Of a DNA stretch of 64,000 bases, positions 22,930 through 34,340 are shown in pieces (positions within the stretch are counted from its first letter, which is position 1; each line of letters starts with the position of its first letter). A model generated the notes under the pieces. The model was not told the DNA's origin, made no database searches, and saw nothing but the letters and a program-made list of their open reading frames with translations. Source of the stretch: Emydura subglobosa (Eukaryota; Chordata; Testudines; Chelidae). Both the position numbers and the translations under genes were made by a program. The stretch covers positions 719,434 through 783,433 of the forward strand of contig ML680053.1 in the NCBI GenBank assembly GCA_007922225.1, in the 5' to 3' direction.

Positions 22930-23905
22930 GATGGGAAAGGATCCATTGGTGATGGTTCATATGAGCACTAATGACACTGCTTTGCACAAATTGTAGATGA
23001 CTTGAGGGAATTCAGAAGCGTACTGAAGAAGAAGAAAAATGTTCAAGTGATCTTCTCTGAGATCCTTCCTGCCCCACAAGGAAAGGGAGATGGAGGGTGA
23101 TTATTGTAGGGTGGAGGGTTTTGGTTTGTGAAACATTGGTTCATGTTCTGTGGGGAAAGGGCACCTCCACCTCAGGAGGAAGAGGATCGATCATCACAGG
23201 GACAGTCTGGCGAGAATAGTGAGGAGGGCGTTAAAGTAATAAAAAAAAGGGGAGGTGAAAAAGGGAAGATATGAGCACTCAGCTGTTGAAATGTTGAGAA
23301 CAAACTGAATCAAGGAAACAAAGAACATGAAGAGAAAAAACTATTTAATTACCTACACACCAATTCTCGGAGCCTGAGTAACAAACAAGAGGAACTGGAA
23401 TTGCTCACTGATGAGCATAAATTTGTTCTAGTTGGTATTACTGAGACCTGGTGGGATGATTCCCATTACTAGAATGTTAAAAATCAGTGGTTATAACCTA
23501 TTTAGGAAGGATCAAGTGGACAAATGGGAGAAGAAAGTGACCCTGAAGACATATGGATCAATGCCTTTACAGATAAAGCACAAGATCTGCAACAAACCAC
23601 CAAATCGCACCAGGGATCAGGGTGACTGACTCCTTATGCACCTATCTGTAATGCATAGGAAAAAAAGCTGTGAGATCATGAGGTACTTCAATTTGAGTGA
23701 CCTTTGCTGGACAAGTGATATATATACTTGATACTTTAAAACGGTCAGTTTCACAAAGCTGAAAACAATTATGATCCAAATCATCTCGGAGGAAGAATGT
23801 AACCAGAAATATGTGAATGTTAATTGGGAATTCTTTAAGAACACTTTACTAGATACCCACAACTGAGGAAGAAGACTGTACTGATTTAAGACAATCTGAT
23901 TTAGG
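22930..23905 (+). mobile_element. CR1 LINE 5' part
   Basis: This is unusual for the window because it holds the 5' side of a CR1: leader/ORF1-region words (ggtgatggttcatatgagca, gagatccttcctgcccca) and then the ORF2 endonuclease. It is truncated at the 3' side near the poly-C run at 23950. Confidence 0.6.
23400..23860 (+). pseudogene. CR1 ORF2 endonuclease remnant
   Basis: 23420-23465 reads LVGITETWWDDS, the apurinic-type endonuclease motif of CR1 ORF2. It is followed by stops and by diverged sequence (gaatgtaaccagaaatatgtg, ttctttaagaacactttact) from the EN-RT linker. Multiple stops and frameshifts make it non-functional. Confidence 0.6.
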
Positions 23906-23949
23906 GGGAAGTTGTTGGCCAAAATCTTGTTTTTGACAGAGCCACAAAC

Positions 23950-23962
23950 ACCCCCCCCCCCC
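23950..23962. repeat. Poly-C run
   Basis: About 13 consecutive C. It marks the end of the recognisable CR1 sequence. Confidence 0.9.
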
Positions 23963-23999
23963 TTCCTACCAAAAGGCACATCAGTCTGAATCAAAAGCT

Positions 24000-25090
24000 A
24001 ACACCTCAAACTGACTCTTGCTGTTCTACCCTTTTCCATGTTAATTCAAGTCTGCCTGCACTTTGTATAATTTTAAGATTGTTTGTAAATGTCTGTACTA
24101 TGTCCACTGGCCAGTTTATCTGTTAATTTTACCAGCTTCCAATATATTTGTAAAAATCCTATTCTAAGTACAAAAGCCACACTGTGCAATGTAATGTATC
24201 TAGCTAATTGTGAAAGACACTGTCAAAAATGAAATAAGGTTTGCTCTAAAAATAATATGTAAATTCTTCAGCTAGGAGTTGGCCCTGAGTGATTGAAGTG
24301 TGAATGGCTGAGCAATTGAGTTGGGTGTAGACAAAAAGAGTGATTGAACAATTGGTCTGAGTAAGGGAGATCGAAACAGACATGAAGAAAACACCAGCCT
24401 CACCTGAAATGCTTGAGGGAAGAAGAAAGAAGCAAAGATGATCAAATGGCCGAAGAGGAACCCACCCTGATAACTTTGGAGCCAGCCCATTTCAAAGGAC
24501 AAAATCTGATCAGGCTTGCAACAATGTGGGTGATTGAGGATCACACCAAGAACGCAGTTGCAGCATGACAATGCAAAACCCATAGACTTACATGGGGTCC
24601 TTTCCCTATACAATGGGACAAGAAGATGAAGGCTGGAGGTTCGGGTCTACGACATCACATCAGCCAGGAGTACCGATGCGCATCGGCAGAACCTTGCTCC
24701 TCATTCTCATGCTCTAGTCACCTGGCCAGTGGCTATCATGAACACCAAGAAGCTGGTAACTATGACATCTGGAAGATCCCTATGTATGTCTGTCTGTCTC
24801 TATCTGTGTGTGCCTGTCAGTGTGTGTGAATGTGAATGAAAGCATCAATTGAAACATGTGTCTCTGTAATTTGTAGTATTGATATAATGTTAATACTGTT
24901 TTCCTAGTGTTTACATTATTATTAATGCTATTTCACTAAGGAGAGCACAATATTAATGTTATTACAGTGTTGATACTTTTCTTTTCTTGGATACTATCTA
25001 CAGAAGTTTCTGTGTTCACAATAAATGCGGCTTGTTGCCTTATCCCCTAATAAGATCCTGTAATATTTGTTATTTGGGTAACAAAGTGAA
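24000..25090 (+). other. Possible LTR-like sequence, unresolved
   Basis: No coding sequence. A polyadenylation signal aataaatgcggcttgttgcc at 25019 followed by T-rich sequence resembles the R-U5 region of a retroviral LTR. The long AT-rich part before it has no SINE, CR1 or MITE signature. I could not find paired TG/CA ends or a target duplication, so the call is tentative. Confidence 0.3.
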
Positions 25091-25522
25091 GACAGTGTGG
25101 CCAGGGAGGCCTATTCTGCCCTGGGGGTCCTGCGCTCTCTCTGGCTATGCCAGTGGCGTAGCTGGGTGGGAGCAGGAGGGGGGGCCAGACTCGCCCTCTA
25201 CCCCGGGCCCCAACCCAGGGACCCTGCGAGGAGTAGCCTCAAACTGCTTAGTCCATGAGAGCTACTATCTTCCCTGGGTCGCTTATCCGTGCCCCCTCTG
25301 CTTGCAGTCTACTTCCTGGAATCGGGCAGTAGGGTTTTTCTGCCTTTCTTGCCTTGAGTCTCTCTGTCTCTGTGATCCTCCCCTGTGTGGGTGAGGTCCT
25401 CCCACCCCAACTCCTCCGTTCGGTTGTCTGAGCGGCCGGGTCCTCCTTCGGGCCTTTGGACCTACGTCCCTCGGCCCCATCTGGACGGGCTTCTCCCTAA
25501 CTCCTGTACCTTGGTGAGAGGT
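25091..25522. other. GC-rich stretch with a hAT-like tip
   Basis: cagtggcgtagctgggtggg at 25150 looks like the left terminus of a hAT element (compare cagtggcatac at 27538), but no matching right end is seen before the CR1 at 25523. The rest is GC-rich and unassigned. Confidence 0.35.
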
Positions 25523-26070
25523 TATTTTGCTATTATATTTGGCACTGGTGTGACTTCTACTGGAATACTGTGTTCACTTATGGTGTCCCCAAATTCAAGA
25601 AGGATGTTGACAAATTGGAGTGGGTTCAGAGAAGAGCACCGAGAATGATTAAGGGATTAGAAAACATGCCATAGAATGACAGAAGCAAGGAGCTCTATTT
25701 GTTTAGTTTAACAAATAGAAAGTTAAGGGGTGACTTGATTGCAGTCTATAGGTATCCACATGGGGAACAAATATTTAATAAAGGGCTGGAAGTTGAAGCT
25801 AGACCAATTCAGACTGGGAATCAGACAAACATTTTTAACAGTGAGAGAATTACAAATTGGAACAATTTAACAAGGATCATGATGAATTCTCCATCACTGA
25901 CAATTTCTAAATCAAAAATGGATTATTTTTCTAAAATATTCTCTAGGAATTATTTGGAGGGGAGTTCTATGGCTTGTGTTATACAGGATGATCGCAATGG
26001 TTCCATCTGGCCTTGGAATCTATGAACCTCTCAAGTTCCCTTCCAGTCTGATATTTCTATGACTCTATGA
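25523..26070 (+). mobile_element. CR1 LINE 3' fragment
   Basis: From the end of ORF2 to the 3' UTR (gatgatcgcaatggttccatctgg, ccttggaatctatgaa). A second short CR1 tip (tatttctatgactctatga) follows at about 26050. Confidence 0.75.
25540..26025 (+). pseudogene. CR1 ORF2 C-terminal remnant
   Basis: Decoded words include GVSTGILCSLMV.. (diverged), SLTNRKLRGDLIAVYRYPHG (about 25702-25760) and ITNWNNLTRIMMNSPSLTIS. The last 108 codons are open, and the upstream part has frameshifts. It is the final part of ORF2, without RT active-site motifs. Confidence 0.6.
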
Positions 26071-26925
26071 TTTTGGATGCTGTGTTGAATGGAATATATA
26101 CCAGATTTAGCTTTATCTGACAGTAGTACCAACTGACACCCAACTCCATGGTCTTTTGTTAGATGGGTTTGATGGTCTTGGCTCGGTTTCAGGGTACTCA
26201 AAAGTCCACCTCACTAAACTGAGTAAATAGTTTACTATGGTTTTTTCCCCCAAAACAACAGTCTTTGCTCAGGTCATGACCACAGATAAGTGTCAGCCAG
26301 TTGTGTTGTTTGGGATCTTTTACTGAAAGCATTTATCCATTGTGTAACTTCTCATTGCCCTGACAGGTTCTTCTGAGTTATGGTGAAGGTCATCTGAAAG
26401 AATAAAGTGCAGTTTTGGCTTGTGCCACATCTGGGCTATAGATTCATAAATTCCAGCTTCCTGACCTGACAAAACATTTTTCAGCTGCAGAAAACAAGAA
26501 AGGTCAGTGCAGACCCTATGTTTAACTTAGCATTTGTTAAAATTTCCTGGAGCCAGATCAACATTTCTGTTCCTGATTTAGTGACAGTTCTTCTGCCATG
26601 GATCAAGAGCCGGATGCCTGACCAGATTCACTGGAACTTCTACGAGCTCCTCTGTAACCCTAGATTGAGATGCTGCTTGGTAGATTTTTAAAGCATGCTA
26701 AGTGAAGCTCTGTTTCATACTGTGGACTGGTGAGTGTGGGATTATTTTACCATTTTTTCCAGCAGGGGAAGCAGATCGTTGTCACGAAGGGCTGTGCTAT
26801 GAGACTGATCCAATGCCCGCTGAAGTCAATGGAAAAACTCCCATCGATGGAGATTGAATCAGACCCTGTGGCCCCAATCCTGCCAAGTGCTGAGCACCAT
26901 CCACTCCTACTCGAGTGACTGGCAC
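26071..26925. other. Unassigned sequence
   Basis: No gene. 26795-26872 contains a diverged foldback of the 'gaagtcaatggaaaaactccc' class. Confidence 0.4.
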
Positions 26926-26989
26926 AAGCTTGAAATTAGATGGTGGTTTCTGACCATCGGAGGAGTGAAGTTCTGGAACAACCTTCTAA

Positions 26990-27203
26990 GGCCTTATCTA
27001 CATTAGCAATTATTCCAGCACAATGTTTGTCCCTCAGAGGTGGGGGAAAAAAAACCGCTTTGCCAGCAAAAACGCTTGTGTGGACAGCACTATGTCGGTG
27101 AGAGAAGCTCTCCTGTTGACATCATGCGAATACAGGAGTGCGCTTACAGCGGCACAGCTGTACCGGTACAGTTTTAAAGGTAGTTTTAAAGGTAGACTAG
27201 CCC
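26990..27203. mobile_element. PIF/Harbinger-like MITE in CR1
   Basis: Left end ggccttatctacattag; right end ggtagactagccc. The flanks are TAA (26987-26989) and GAA (27204-27206, one mismatch). The uninterrupted CR1 at 52750 has CAA at this point. The interior duplicates gttttaaaggta near the right end. Confidence 0.7.
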
Positions 27204-27537
27204 GAAGAGGAGCACTGGAGGCAAAAAACCTAACTTGTTTTAAGACTGAGCTTGGTAAGTTTATGGAGGGGCTGTTAGGATGGGATTGCTTTCCATGGCA
27301 TGTGGCCCATCCGTGATGCCAGTGGCAAATATCTCCAGTGGCCGGAAATGGGCTACAAAAGGGGGAGGGCTCTAATTTACTACGGAGAATTCTTTCCCTT
27401 GTGTCTGGCTGGTGGGTCTCTCTGGCATGCTCCGGTTTTAATTGATCACCATATTTGGGGTCAGGAGGGAATTTTCCCCCAGGTCAGATTGGCAGAGACT
27501 CTGGGGGATTTTTACCTTCCTCTGCAGTGTGGGCATG

Positions 27538-28355
27538 CAGTGGCATACAGAGGGTCTCCAGTGCTCGGGGGCCAAGCCTACATTTACCTCCCCAGGCCTC
27601 ATGCCCCCCCATGAAGGGCAGGAGGGGTCCCAGAGCCGCCTGTCAGCTGCCCCGGGGAGAGGGGGATCTGTACCTGGGGTGGGGGGCGTGAGGCATGGAG
27701 GGGGTGCAAATGCAGGCTTGGCTCTGCTGCCTCCCCCCCCCCGCACTTGCCCAGCACATGCCGCCCACCTCTCCCGCTGCAGCCCCACAGCCCAGTGCCA
27801 GCTTGGATGGGTGGCCTCACCCTCCCAGTCTGGGGAGAGGGGCTGGGCTGGCTCTTCACGACACGCGGGGGGAGAAACTGAGGGGCACCTTGCCCCTCAC
27901 CTGGCTTACCCGGCCCCCGCACTTACCCACTGCTCCAGCCCCGCAGCCCAGTGCTGCTTGGATGGGGCAGCCTCACCCCCCAACCTGAGGGCAGGCACCA
28001 GGTCGGCCCTTCACAACGGGTGGAGAGCAGGGGGCGCAGGAGGCTGAGGGGCAGCTGCTCCCTCTTCCGCTCCTGTGCCCCCACCGTGCGTCATGAAGGA
28101 CCCACCCGCTCCCCCTGCCCCCCCCAGCTGGGGACTGAGGCCGCCCCATTTGAGCTGGTTCCGGGCTGCGGGGCTGGAGTGGCAGGTAAGTGTGCTCCAG
28201 GCCAGCCCTTCACGACGGGCGGATGGCGCAGGATGCTCTGCGCCCCTCAGAGCCTCCTGCGCCCCCCTCCTCCTGTGTGACACAAAGAGCCATCCCAGCA
28301 TCCCCCCCGCAAGCCGGCGCCCAGCAGCCTGCCCCCCACCCTCAGTAGGCCACTG
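27538..28355. mobile_element. GC-rich hAT-type element (818 bp) in CR1
   Basis: The ends are inverted for 7 bp (cagtggc and gccactg). The flanking 8-mers tgggcatg (27530-27537) and ggggcctg (28356-28363) agree at 6 of 8. The intact CR1 at about 53080 has ggggcatg, one mismatch from each, so they are a decayed 8-bp target duplication. The interior is very GC-rich with approximate internal duplications of about 156 bp starting cagcccagtgc (27789 and 27945) and a cccttcacgac word that also recurs near 28207. Long open frames on both strands are compositional. No transposase is seen. Confidence 0.7.
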
Positions 28356-28574
28356 GGGGCCTGGGTCACTTGCTGGTTTGAACGAGAATAAATGGTGGAT
28401 TCTCTGTAACTTGAAGTCTTTAAATCATGATTTGTAGACTTCAGTAACTCAGCCAGAGGTTACGGGTCTATTACAGGAGGGGACGGGTGAGGTTCTGTGG
28501 CCTGCGATATGCAGGAGGTCAGATTAGATGATCATGATGGTCTCATCTGGCCTTAAAGTCTATAAGTGGAGGTC

Positions 28575-30120
28575 TAAATACCTGCAGTGCAAAGAGATGT
28601 CTAACAACTCCCATTTGCATTAAGAATCCATGGTGGGCACAAAGTGCAGGTGCAATTATTTGTGCCTACAAAAATGGAGGCCACATGTGGGAAACAAAAG
28701 TCAGGCCTGGCATATAAACAGCATTTCCTGTAGACCCCTCTCAGTATTAAAACCTCTTGTCCCCTTGGTGTGGCTGGCTGGGGTCGGAAAGTTCCACACC
28801 GTAGTTGCAAAGTGGAAGTATTTAGAAGACTTGTTATCGTGGGTTTTGACTTGACCGACAAAGTGGCACAAGCATTCGTGACAGTGTTTGAGTGCAGGCA
28901 TCAGAGGTAGCCATTCCTAGCAGCCGGTGTCAAGAGCGTCTCCTTTACCTAATGCAGACATGGTCACGGTGACTGTTTAGAAACAGATTCACCCGCATCA
29001 CGAACCATGCAAACAATGCCTGCAGAAACAGATCATACACATATATTCCTAGCACGGGCTATTTTTTCCCCTTATAGTGTAGGCTTTTCGATCTTCTCCT
29101 GCTCCTAGCTGAACACAAAACATGCAGCCTCCACGCCGTGCAGGCCCCAATCTCTGCTCCAGCTGGCAGAATGAGAGCTAAAGCAATTGAGTTGGTGCAA
29201 AGAAACTGCTGAACTCTGTCCTCCCTGGCAAATCTCTGGGAGAGCCAGTAAGGTCTGAAGCACAAGATGTTTTTGCCAGTCCTCCCGGTGTTGCCAGACA
29301 AAATACTTCAGCTTATAAAAGGAATAATAGGTTTCAAATACCTGATGTTTCATCCAGGACCTTTTTTTTCCCCCCTAGGGCCAGAGAATAATTGTTTTCT
29401 TTCCCACTTTTCAGTGGCAAAAGAAAAGTCCCTTTCAATGCGCTTCATCTCTGTTCCGCAGGGACCAGCTCTGGGAGATGGGGTGAGGTCAGTTTCCATG
29501 TTCTTTCAGAGACTGATCCAAACACCTTTGAAATCAATGGAAACATTCCCGCTGACTTCAAAGGGCTTTGGAGCTGGCTGTTAATTGTTGGCCTCTCTGC
29601 TGGAACTGTAGGACTGTAATGGTGGGTGGTTTTTTTGTTTGTTTGTTTTTTGGTCACTTAGCCATTAAGATTTGATCACCAAACTCATTTCACTTCAGCC
29701 ACTGGGTAACAGCTGGGGTAGCTGGTTATTGCTTTGTTTTGTTAGTGAGTGGCTTGGCTTTCCCATCAGTTTCTGTGCCCCAATTGCAAGTTACATTATT
29801 ACTATTATTGTTTGACAAGCCTTGTTCACTTCTGCCATTTCCCTTCTTGTTAGAGAGCAAGAGAGTATGCTCTTTTTAATGCTTTAACCTTTTAAGGTAT
29901 CCAATGGCTTCGGCATAGCCAATAGGAGAGATTTAGAGATTTAGCAGGAAATGATCACAAGACAATTACATTTTCTTGAACATTACATGGTTATCATACG
30001 TACATTACAGATTCTTTTCCAAAGTAATAATGCTACTAATTGGATTATCAAAGTGGCAGTTGGTCACGAGACATTAAATGGACCTCATCTGGAGATTCTA
30101 ATTTTGGACTCATGGTTTGA
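28575..30120. other. Unassigned sequence
   Basis: No gene. 29505-29578 holds a foldback of the 'aatcaatggaaacattccc' class with ends ctgatccaaaca and ctttggagc. A (GTTT)n run lies near 29630-29650. Confidence 0.45.
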
Positions 30121-30124
30121 CAAC

Positions 30125-30480
30125 ACGTTTCATAGATTCAGTCCAGATGGGACCATTATAATACTCTAAAATGACCTTCTGCATAACTCAGGATAGAGGA
30201 TGTCACCCAGTAATTCCTGCATCAAGACTCCTAACTTCTAGCTGAGTTACAGCATGTCTTTTAGCAAGATGTCCAATCTTGATTTAAAGCCTCTGAATGA
30301 TGAAGAATCCACCACAGCCCTTGATAGGTTGTTCCAATGGCCAATTACCCTCACTGTTTAAAAAAAAAATAGCGTGCCTTATTTCAAGTCTCAATGTGTC
30401 TATTTTCAGCTTCCAGCCATTGGATCTCATTGTGCTAGATTAAAGAGAATCGACTCTTAGCAATCTCTGGATTCTGTATT
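30125..30480 (-). mobile_element. CR1 LINE fragment
   Basis: Reverse orientation (cagtaattcctgcatcaaga, gaagaatccaccacagccct, cagcttccagccattgg). The same subtype as 3460-3855; old and with no open frame. Confidence 0.65.
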
Positions 30481-30600
30481 CTAGGAACAATCTGTCAATA
30501 TACACACACATGAAAACGGGCTTCTGATGGAAAACGTCAGGTCACCTTTACCATCGGTGTCACTACCACCTCCGTCTACACGCTGAAAGAAGTAGGATTT

Positions 30601-31065
30601 GGGGTATGTCTAGGCTTCATTGTAAACCCAGGTCTGTGGTATCTGGGCACATCAATACTGCAATAAAATACCCACAGCACCGAGTCTGAAAGCCTGGGTC
30701 AGCTGTCTTGGGCTGGGCTGTAATTTCATAGCCCCACAACCGGAGCCCCTGCCAGATGACTCAGGGCAGCCACACATATGCCATGGGTCTTGCATTGCAG
30801 TGTGGGCCTACGCCGTCTTTCCAAGCCTGCATTTGCATTTCCACACATTGGAGCTGGGTCTCGCAGCCATGCTAGCACGTCCATACTGCACTGCGCAGAC
30901 CTTCTGACTCAGGTCTGCAGCTTGAGCTACCCCCACACTCCGAAAGGACGGCGCTTGGCCCCAAATCTCAGTGGGATTTAGGCTTTGGCCCACCCCCATA
31001 GCAGAGTCCTAGGACTTGTGTCCTGAGAGCTGGCTGACCCAAATCCGACTGATTTGCGTGCGGTT
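30601..31065. mobile_element. MITE of the 'ggtatgtcta' class
   Basis: Left terminus ggggtatgtctaggcttcattg, followed by the typical interior (cccaggtctgtgg, gactcagggcagcc, ggtctgcagcttgagc). The right terminus is not clear and seems lost against the following SINE. By family character it is probably a non-autonomous DNA transposon. Confidence 0.5.
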
Positions 31066-31084
31066 TGGGGCTCAACTAGGACTC

Positions 31085-31330
31085 AAGAGATTTGAGTTTA
31101 AATTTCCAGCACTGATGCAGACTTCTGTATGACTCGGGCAAGTCACTTAACCTCCACATCTCAATTCCTCATATACAGAGCAGGGACAACAAGACTCCTG
31201 TCCTCTCACCCTGTTTGTCTGGTCTATTTATTTGGCAGCAGGGACTGTCTCTTGCTATGTGAGTGTTCAGTGCCTGACACAACCGGGCTTGTGGCGGGGG
31301 GCATCTAAGAGCTGCCATAGCAAGAACAAA
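31085..31330 (+). mobile_element. tRNA-derived SINE
   Basis: Body (gactcgggcaagtcacttaa) and tail (gcagcagggactgtctcttgc, cagtgcctgacacaaccggg). The gtaagctc word is altered. Confidence 0.65.
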
Positions 31331-31552
31331 CACGGCAGGTCCATTCATAAAGATGATGTACTTGACCCCAATGGGCTCCTATTCTGAATCCGATCCCCTG
31401 GGTAACCTCAACTTCCATGATGCAGGCAGCTCAATTTGAAAATGTCCTCCTGATGACACCGACCAGTTGTGCGTGTGGGGCCCTACATATGTGGCAGCCC
31501 TACCTTGTTACGTGGCACTTCTGGTATGGTTTGTTGGGTTCTAGCTGATCAC

Positions 31553-31655
31553 TTTCATAGAATCCTAGAAGAGGAGGGTTGGAAGAGACGTCAGGCGGTA
31601 TCTAGCCCAACCCCCTGCTCAGACCAGGACCAACTCCAACTAAATCAGCTAAACT
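31553..31655 (-). mobile_element. CR1 LINE 3' end
   Basis: Tip tcatagaatcctagaagagg, then gtatctagcccaacccc and ctgctcagaccaggacc. 3' UTR only. Confidence 0.75.
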
Positions 31656-31840
31656 TGGTGGTGGTCTGACAAAGAATTCTTTTGACTTTTATAACAACAG
31701 CATCCAAAGATCTCAAAGCTCTTTAAAAACAGAGTTATACCAGGGATGAATTTGGGCCAGCATTTTCAATCTTGGATGACTAAGGTTAGGGCCAGCCCAG
31801 CCCATTGCCCTCCCTTGCCTTTCTGACACTCTGCTCTTCA

Positions 31841-32100
31841 AGGGTACATCTATACTTCAATCACAAGGTGTGACTGCAACTTGAGCCGACACCCCCCCAC
31901 TAGCTTTAATCTAGCCCGCTTCGGACCTAGAACAATGAAGCCATGACCGCATGAGCTTCAGCACAGACTGTAGCCATCTGCTTGGAACTCTGGGTAACTA
32001 CTTGGAACAGAGTAAAACTAGACTGCTGTGGTTTCACTCCTCCAGAACCCGCGCTAGCTAGATTAGCTGCAATCACGCCCTTGATTGTATAGGCATTCCC
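31841..32100. mobile_element. MITE with ~35-bp imperfect inverted ends
   Basis: The left end agggtacatctatacttcaatcac and the right end, which on the minus strand begins agggaatgcctatacaatca, pair imperfectly over about 35 bp. The interior has the 'gctagctagatt' and 'ctttaatctagc' words of this class. A target duplication is not clear. Confidence 0.55.
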
Positions 32101-32309
32101 TCAGAGGCACAAGCAGATCCCTTTCTGCTCTGCCTTTCCTGGGCTCAGCTTCCAGATTCTGCAGCTGTTCTCCACCTACAGCTCTGGGCAGAAAAAGGCC
32201 CCTGAAATTTTGCACAACCAAATTATAATTCTCAGCGGGTTTTTTTCGGGTTTTTTTTTGTTTTGTCGGTGGATGGAAGGGAAAGACAAACATCTGTTAT
32301 ATTGACACT

Positions 32310-32540
32310 TTATGTAAAGCTGACCAAGATTTTTTTCATCTAAACCTTTTGACTGAAATGAACGTTTGTTTGGCTGAAAGCTTTCCAGGGTTTGGTGAAA
32401 AAATTAACTTTGTAGTTTCAGCGAAAGAGGAAAAATTCAGATACATTTTGAATGGAACAAATTTTTCATTTTATTTGAATTTTTTCATGGAAAACACATA
32501 GCCTTTTCCAGCCGGCTGTATTTGTATTTGGTAAAACATG
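32310..32540. mobile_element. T-rich MITE, tentative
   Basis: A T/A-rich stretch with repeated tttcat, ttttgaatgg and tttcatggaaaa words, of the same style as 38295-38555. The ends are not resolved. Confidence 0.35.
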
Positions 32541-32629
32541 CAGTGAAACTTATTTTAGTCACAGCCAAACGTCTGAATTTTCCCTCCAATAAGGGACTCT
32601 CGCTGGAAGTTTTTCTTTGCTCGAGAGAG

Positions 32630-32872
32630 GCTGTATGATCCATGGACTGGGTCATTGGTCTGGCATTTGGGGACCTCAGTTCTGTTCCCTGTTCTGCTAC
32701 TGCCCTGATATGTAACCTTGGGCATGTCTCTTATTTCTTTCCCTTCCCACTCGTTGTGTGTCTTTGTCTATTTAGATTAGAAGCTCCTCGGGGCAGGGGC
32801 TGTGTTAGGTGTTTGTATAGTGCCTAGTGCCATGGGGCCCTCTAGATGCGATTGTAACACAGATAACATTCT
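32630..32872 (+). mobile_element. tRNA-derived SINE
   Basis: Degraded head (ggtcattggtctggcatttgg), body (tgtaaccttgggcatgtctc) and clear tail (gattagaagctcctcggggc, agtgcctagtgccatggggc). Confidence 0.75.
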
Positions 32873-33415
32873 GATAGGTTACCTTGCTGTGAGTGGCAGA
32901 GCCTCCTTCCTCATATAAACAGAGAACCACACAGCTTCATAAGACCCTGCATGCTCCACCCCTGCCAAAGTGAGGAGGCAGCTGGAGTCTTTTACACCTA
33001 TCCACCCTGCCAAAAGCAGCCTCAAATAAAGCCCAGCTTCGTGTGACAGAGCAGTGTCACAACTCCCCATTCCACGCAGCTCAGCTAAGGGGGGAAATAA
33101 GCCAGCATCCAGCCAAAAGACACAGGGAGTAGCAAAGGATTGGCCCTGGCCCTCCTTTTATTTCCTCTCTGTCAGGTTATTGCCACGCTCGGCAGGTGGT
33201 CCCCACTCCCCAATGTTTACCAAAGGATTAGGGCATGTGAATTGGAAACTGCTTCTAAACAGGCGTGACATGGCTGGCCCGGCTTTGGAATGGAGGCCAA
33301 GTGGATACCAGCCCTGCAGCCTGCTGTCTCGGAGCTCACAAAGACTCACTGTTTTGCCGTCTCTCTCACACACAAGCTCCAACCATTGTTCTCTTGCGAA
33401 TGGCTGCTCGATCAC
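32873..33415. other. Unassigned sequence
   Basis: No repeat recognised. Frames at 33054-33602 overlap on both strands and run into the CR1, so they are not supported as genes. Confidence 0.4.
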
Positions 33416-33419
33416 CAAA

Positions 33420-33625
33420 TCCCTATCGGAGTTTTCTTTACTCGCCCAAGTAGTAAGGAAAAACTTCCTGATGGAACAGACTGCCCCGGGAGGTCTTGGA
33501 AGCTTCTTCACTGGAGGTTTTCAAAAGGGAGGCTGGGTAGACACAACAAATCCTACCTCTTGGCAGGGGGTTAGACTAGATGACCCTGGTGGTCCCTTCT
33601 AACCCTCTCATTCCATGATTCTGGT
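33420..33625 (+). mobile_element. CR1 LINE 3' end
   Basis: End of ORF2 and 3' UTR (ggaaaaacttcctgatgga, gggggttagactagatgac, ccttctaaccctc) with the tip ccatgattct. Confidence 0.75.
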
Positions 33626-33784
33626 CCCACTGACTGCAATGTGAGAGTATAGGACACAAAGGCTGCACTCCCCTGGGACAAGGTGCACTGGCGTGACTCC
33701 ATTGACTTCCCTGGGCCTTGGCTCAGATCCTTGCACTGGAGTAACAAACTCCATTGACTTTGTCGGAGAGAGGATGGATGGTGG

Positions 33785-34000
33785 GATCGCTGGGGCGTGA
33801 GCCTAGGATGTGGGAGACCAGCGTTCAGTTCCTTCCTCTGCCCCAGACTTCCTGTGTGGCCTTCTGTAAATCGCTTAGTCTCTCTGTGCCTGAGTTCCCC
33901 AGCAATAAAATGGGGCTATAATTCCTACCTCATGGGGTTCTCTTTGAGGATAAGTACATTACCGATTGGGAGGTGACGCTGGGAGCCACAGCAATCATTT
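33785..34000 (+). mobile_element. tRNA-derived SINE
   Basis: Head (gcctaggatgtgggagacc, gttcagttcc), body (cttcctgtgtggcc, agtctctctgtgcctgag) and a MIR-like 3' part (aataaaatggggctataa, ctttgaggataagtac). A foldback-like stretch with two ccattgactt words precedes it at 33655-33765. Confidence 0.7.
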
Positions 34001-34194
34001 GGAGAAATAGACAGCAGATTTACCCCAGAAGATCAGAATGTGGCCCTTTTATGTTCCATCAGAAGGTCCTCTATACCTAAATACTACAGTTTTCTCCCCA
34101 TCAAGTATGCATCTCAAGTATGCAAACAACCACACGTTTGCTCACGACAGGTACTTGGCTACGTACGCCATATTGCGCAAAGGTGCATAGCAAC

Positions 34195-34251
34195 TGCACC
34201 ATGCTGGAGCACCTTTGAACTAGGTGCTGTAACAAAGAGAGAGTCCCTGCC
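34195..34251 (-). mobile_element. SINE, left part, broken by the LTR-type insertion
   Basis: The tail of the main SINE in reverse (ctaggtgctgtaacaaagag, gagtccctgcc). It stops at the CTGCC target and resumes as ctgcccc at 35406. Confidence 0.65.
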
Positions 34252-34267
34252 TGTAGGCGATTCACGT

Positions 34268-34296
34268 TCCGTGGGAGGCCACGGTGGCTTCCTACA
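34268..34296 (-). repeat. Terminal-region direct repeat, copy 2
   Basis: Identical at 28 of 29 positions to 35377-35405 (the difference is at 34271). After the shared block this copy runs only about 16 bp further before the element's CA end, so it cannot be a full second LTR. Confidence 0.85.
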
Positions 34297-34340
34297 AGGG
34301 GAATAGCTCACTCTTGGCGAGGGATCAGTCTTGTTAATTC

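Larger units (their letters stand above)
26930..28570 (+). mobile_element. CR1 LINE carrying two insertions
   Basis: The CR1 pieces are 26930-26986, 27207-27529 and 28364-28570. They read continuously once the inserts are removed. The same sequence runs unbroken at 52720-53275, which serves as the empty-site reference. It covers the last codons of ORF2, the long 3' UTR (catatttggggtcaggaggg) and the tail (caggaggtcagattagatga). Confidence 0.8.

Noticed and set aside
27442..28047. 201-codon frame in the GC-rich block
   Set aside because: It spans the CR1/hAT junction, so it cannot be an old gene. Open because stops are rare in this GC-rich DNA.
33054..33602. 182-codon plus-strand frame
   Set aside because: It runs into the antisense-free CR1 tail at 33420 and has overlapping shadows on the other strand.
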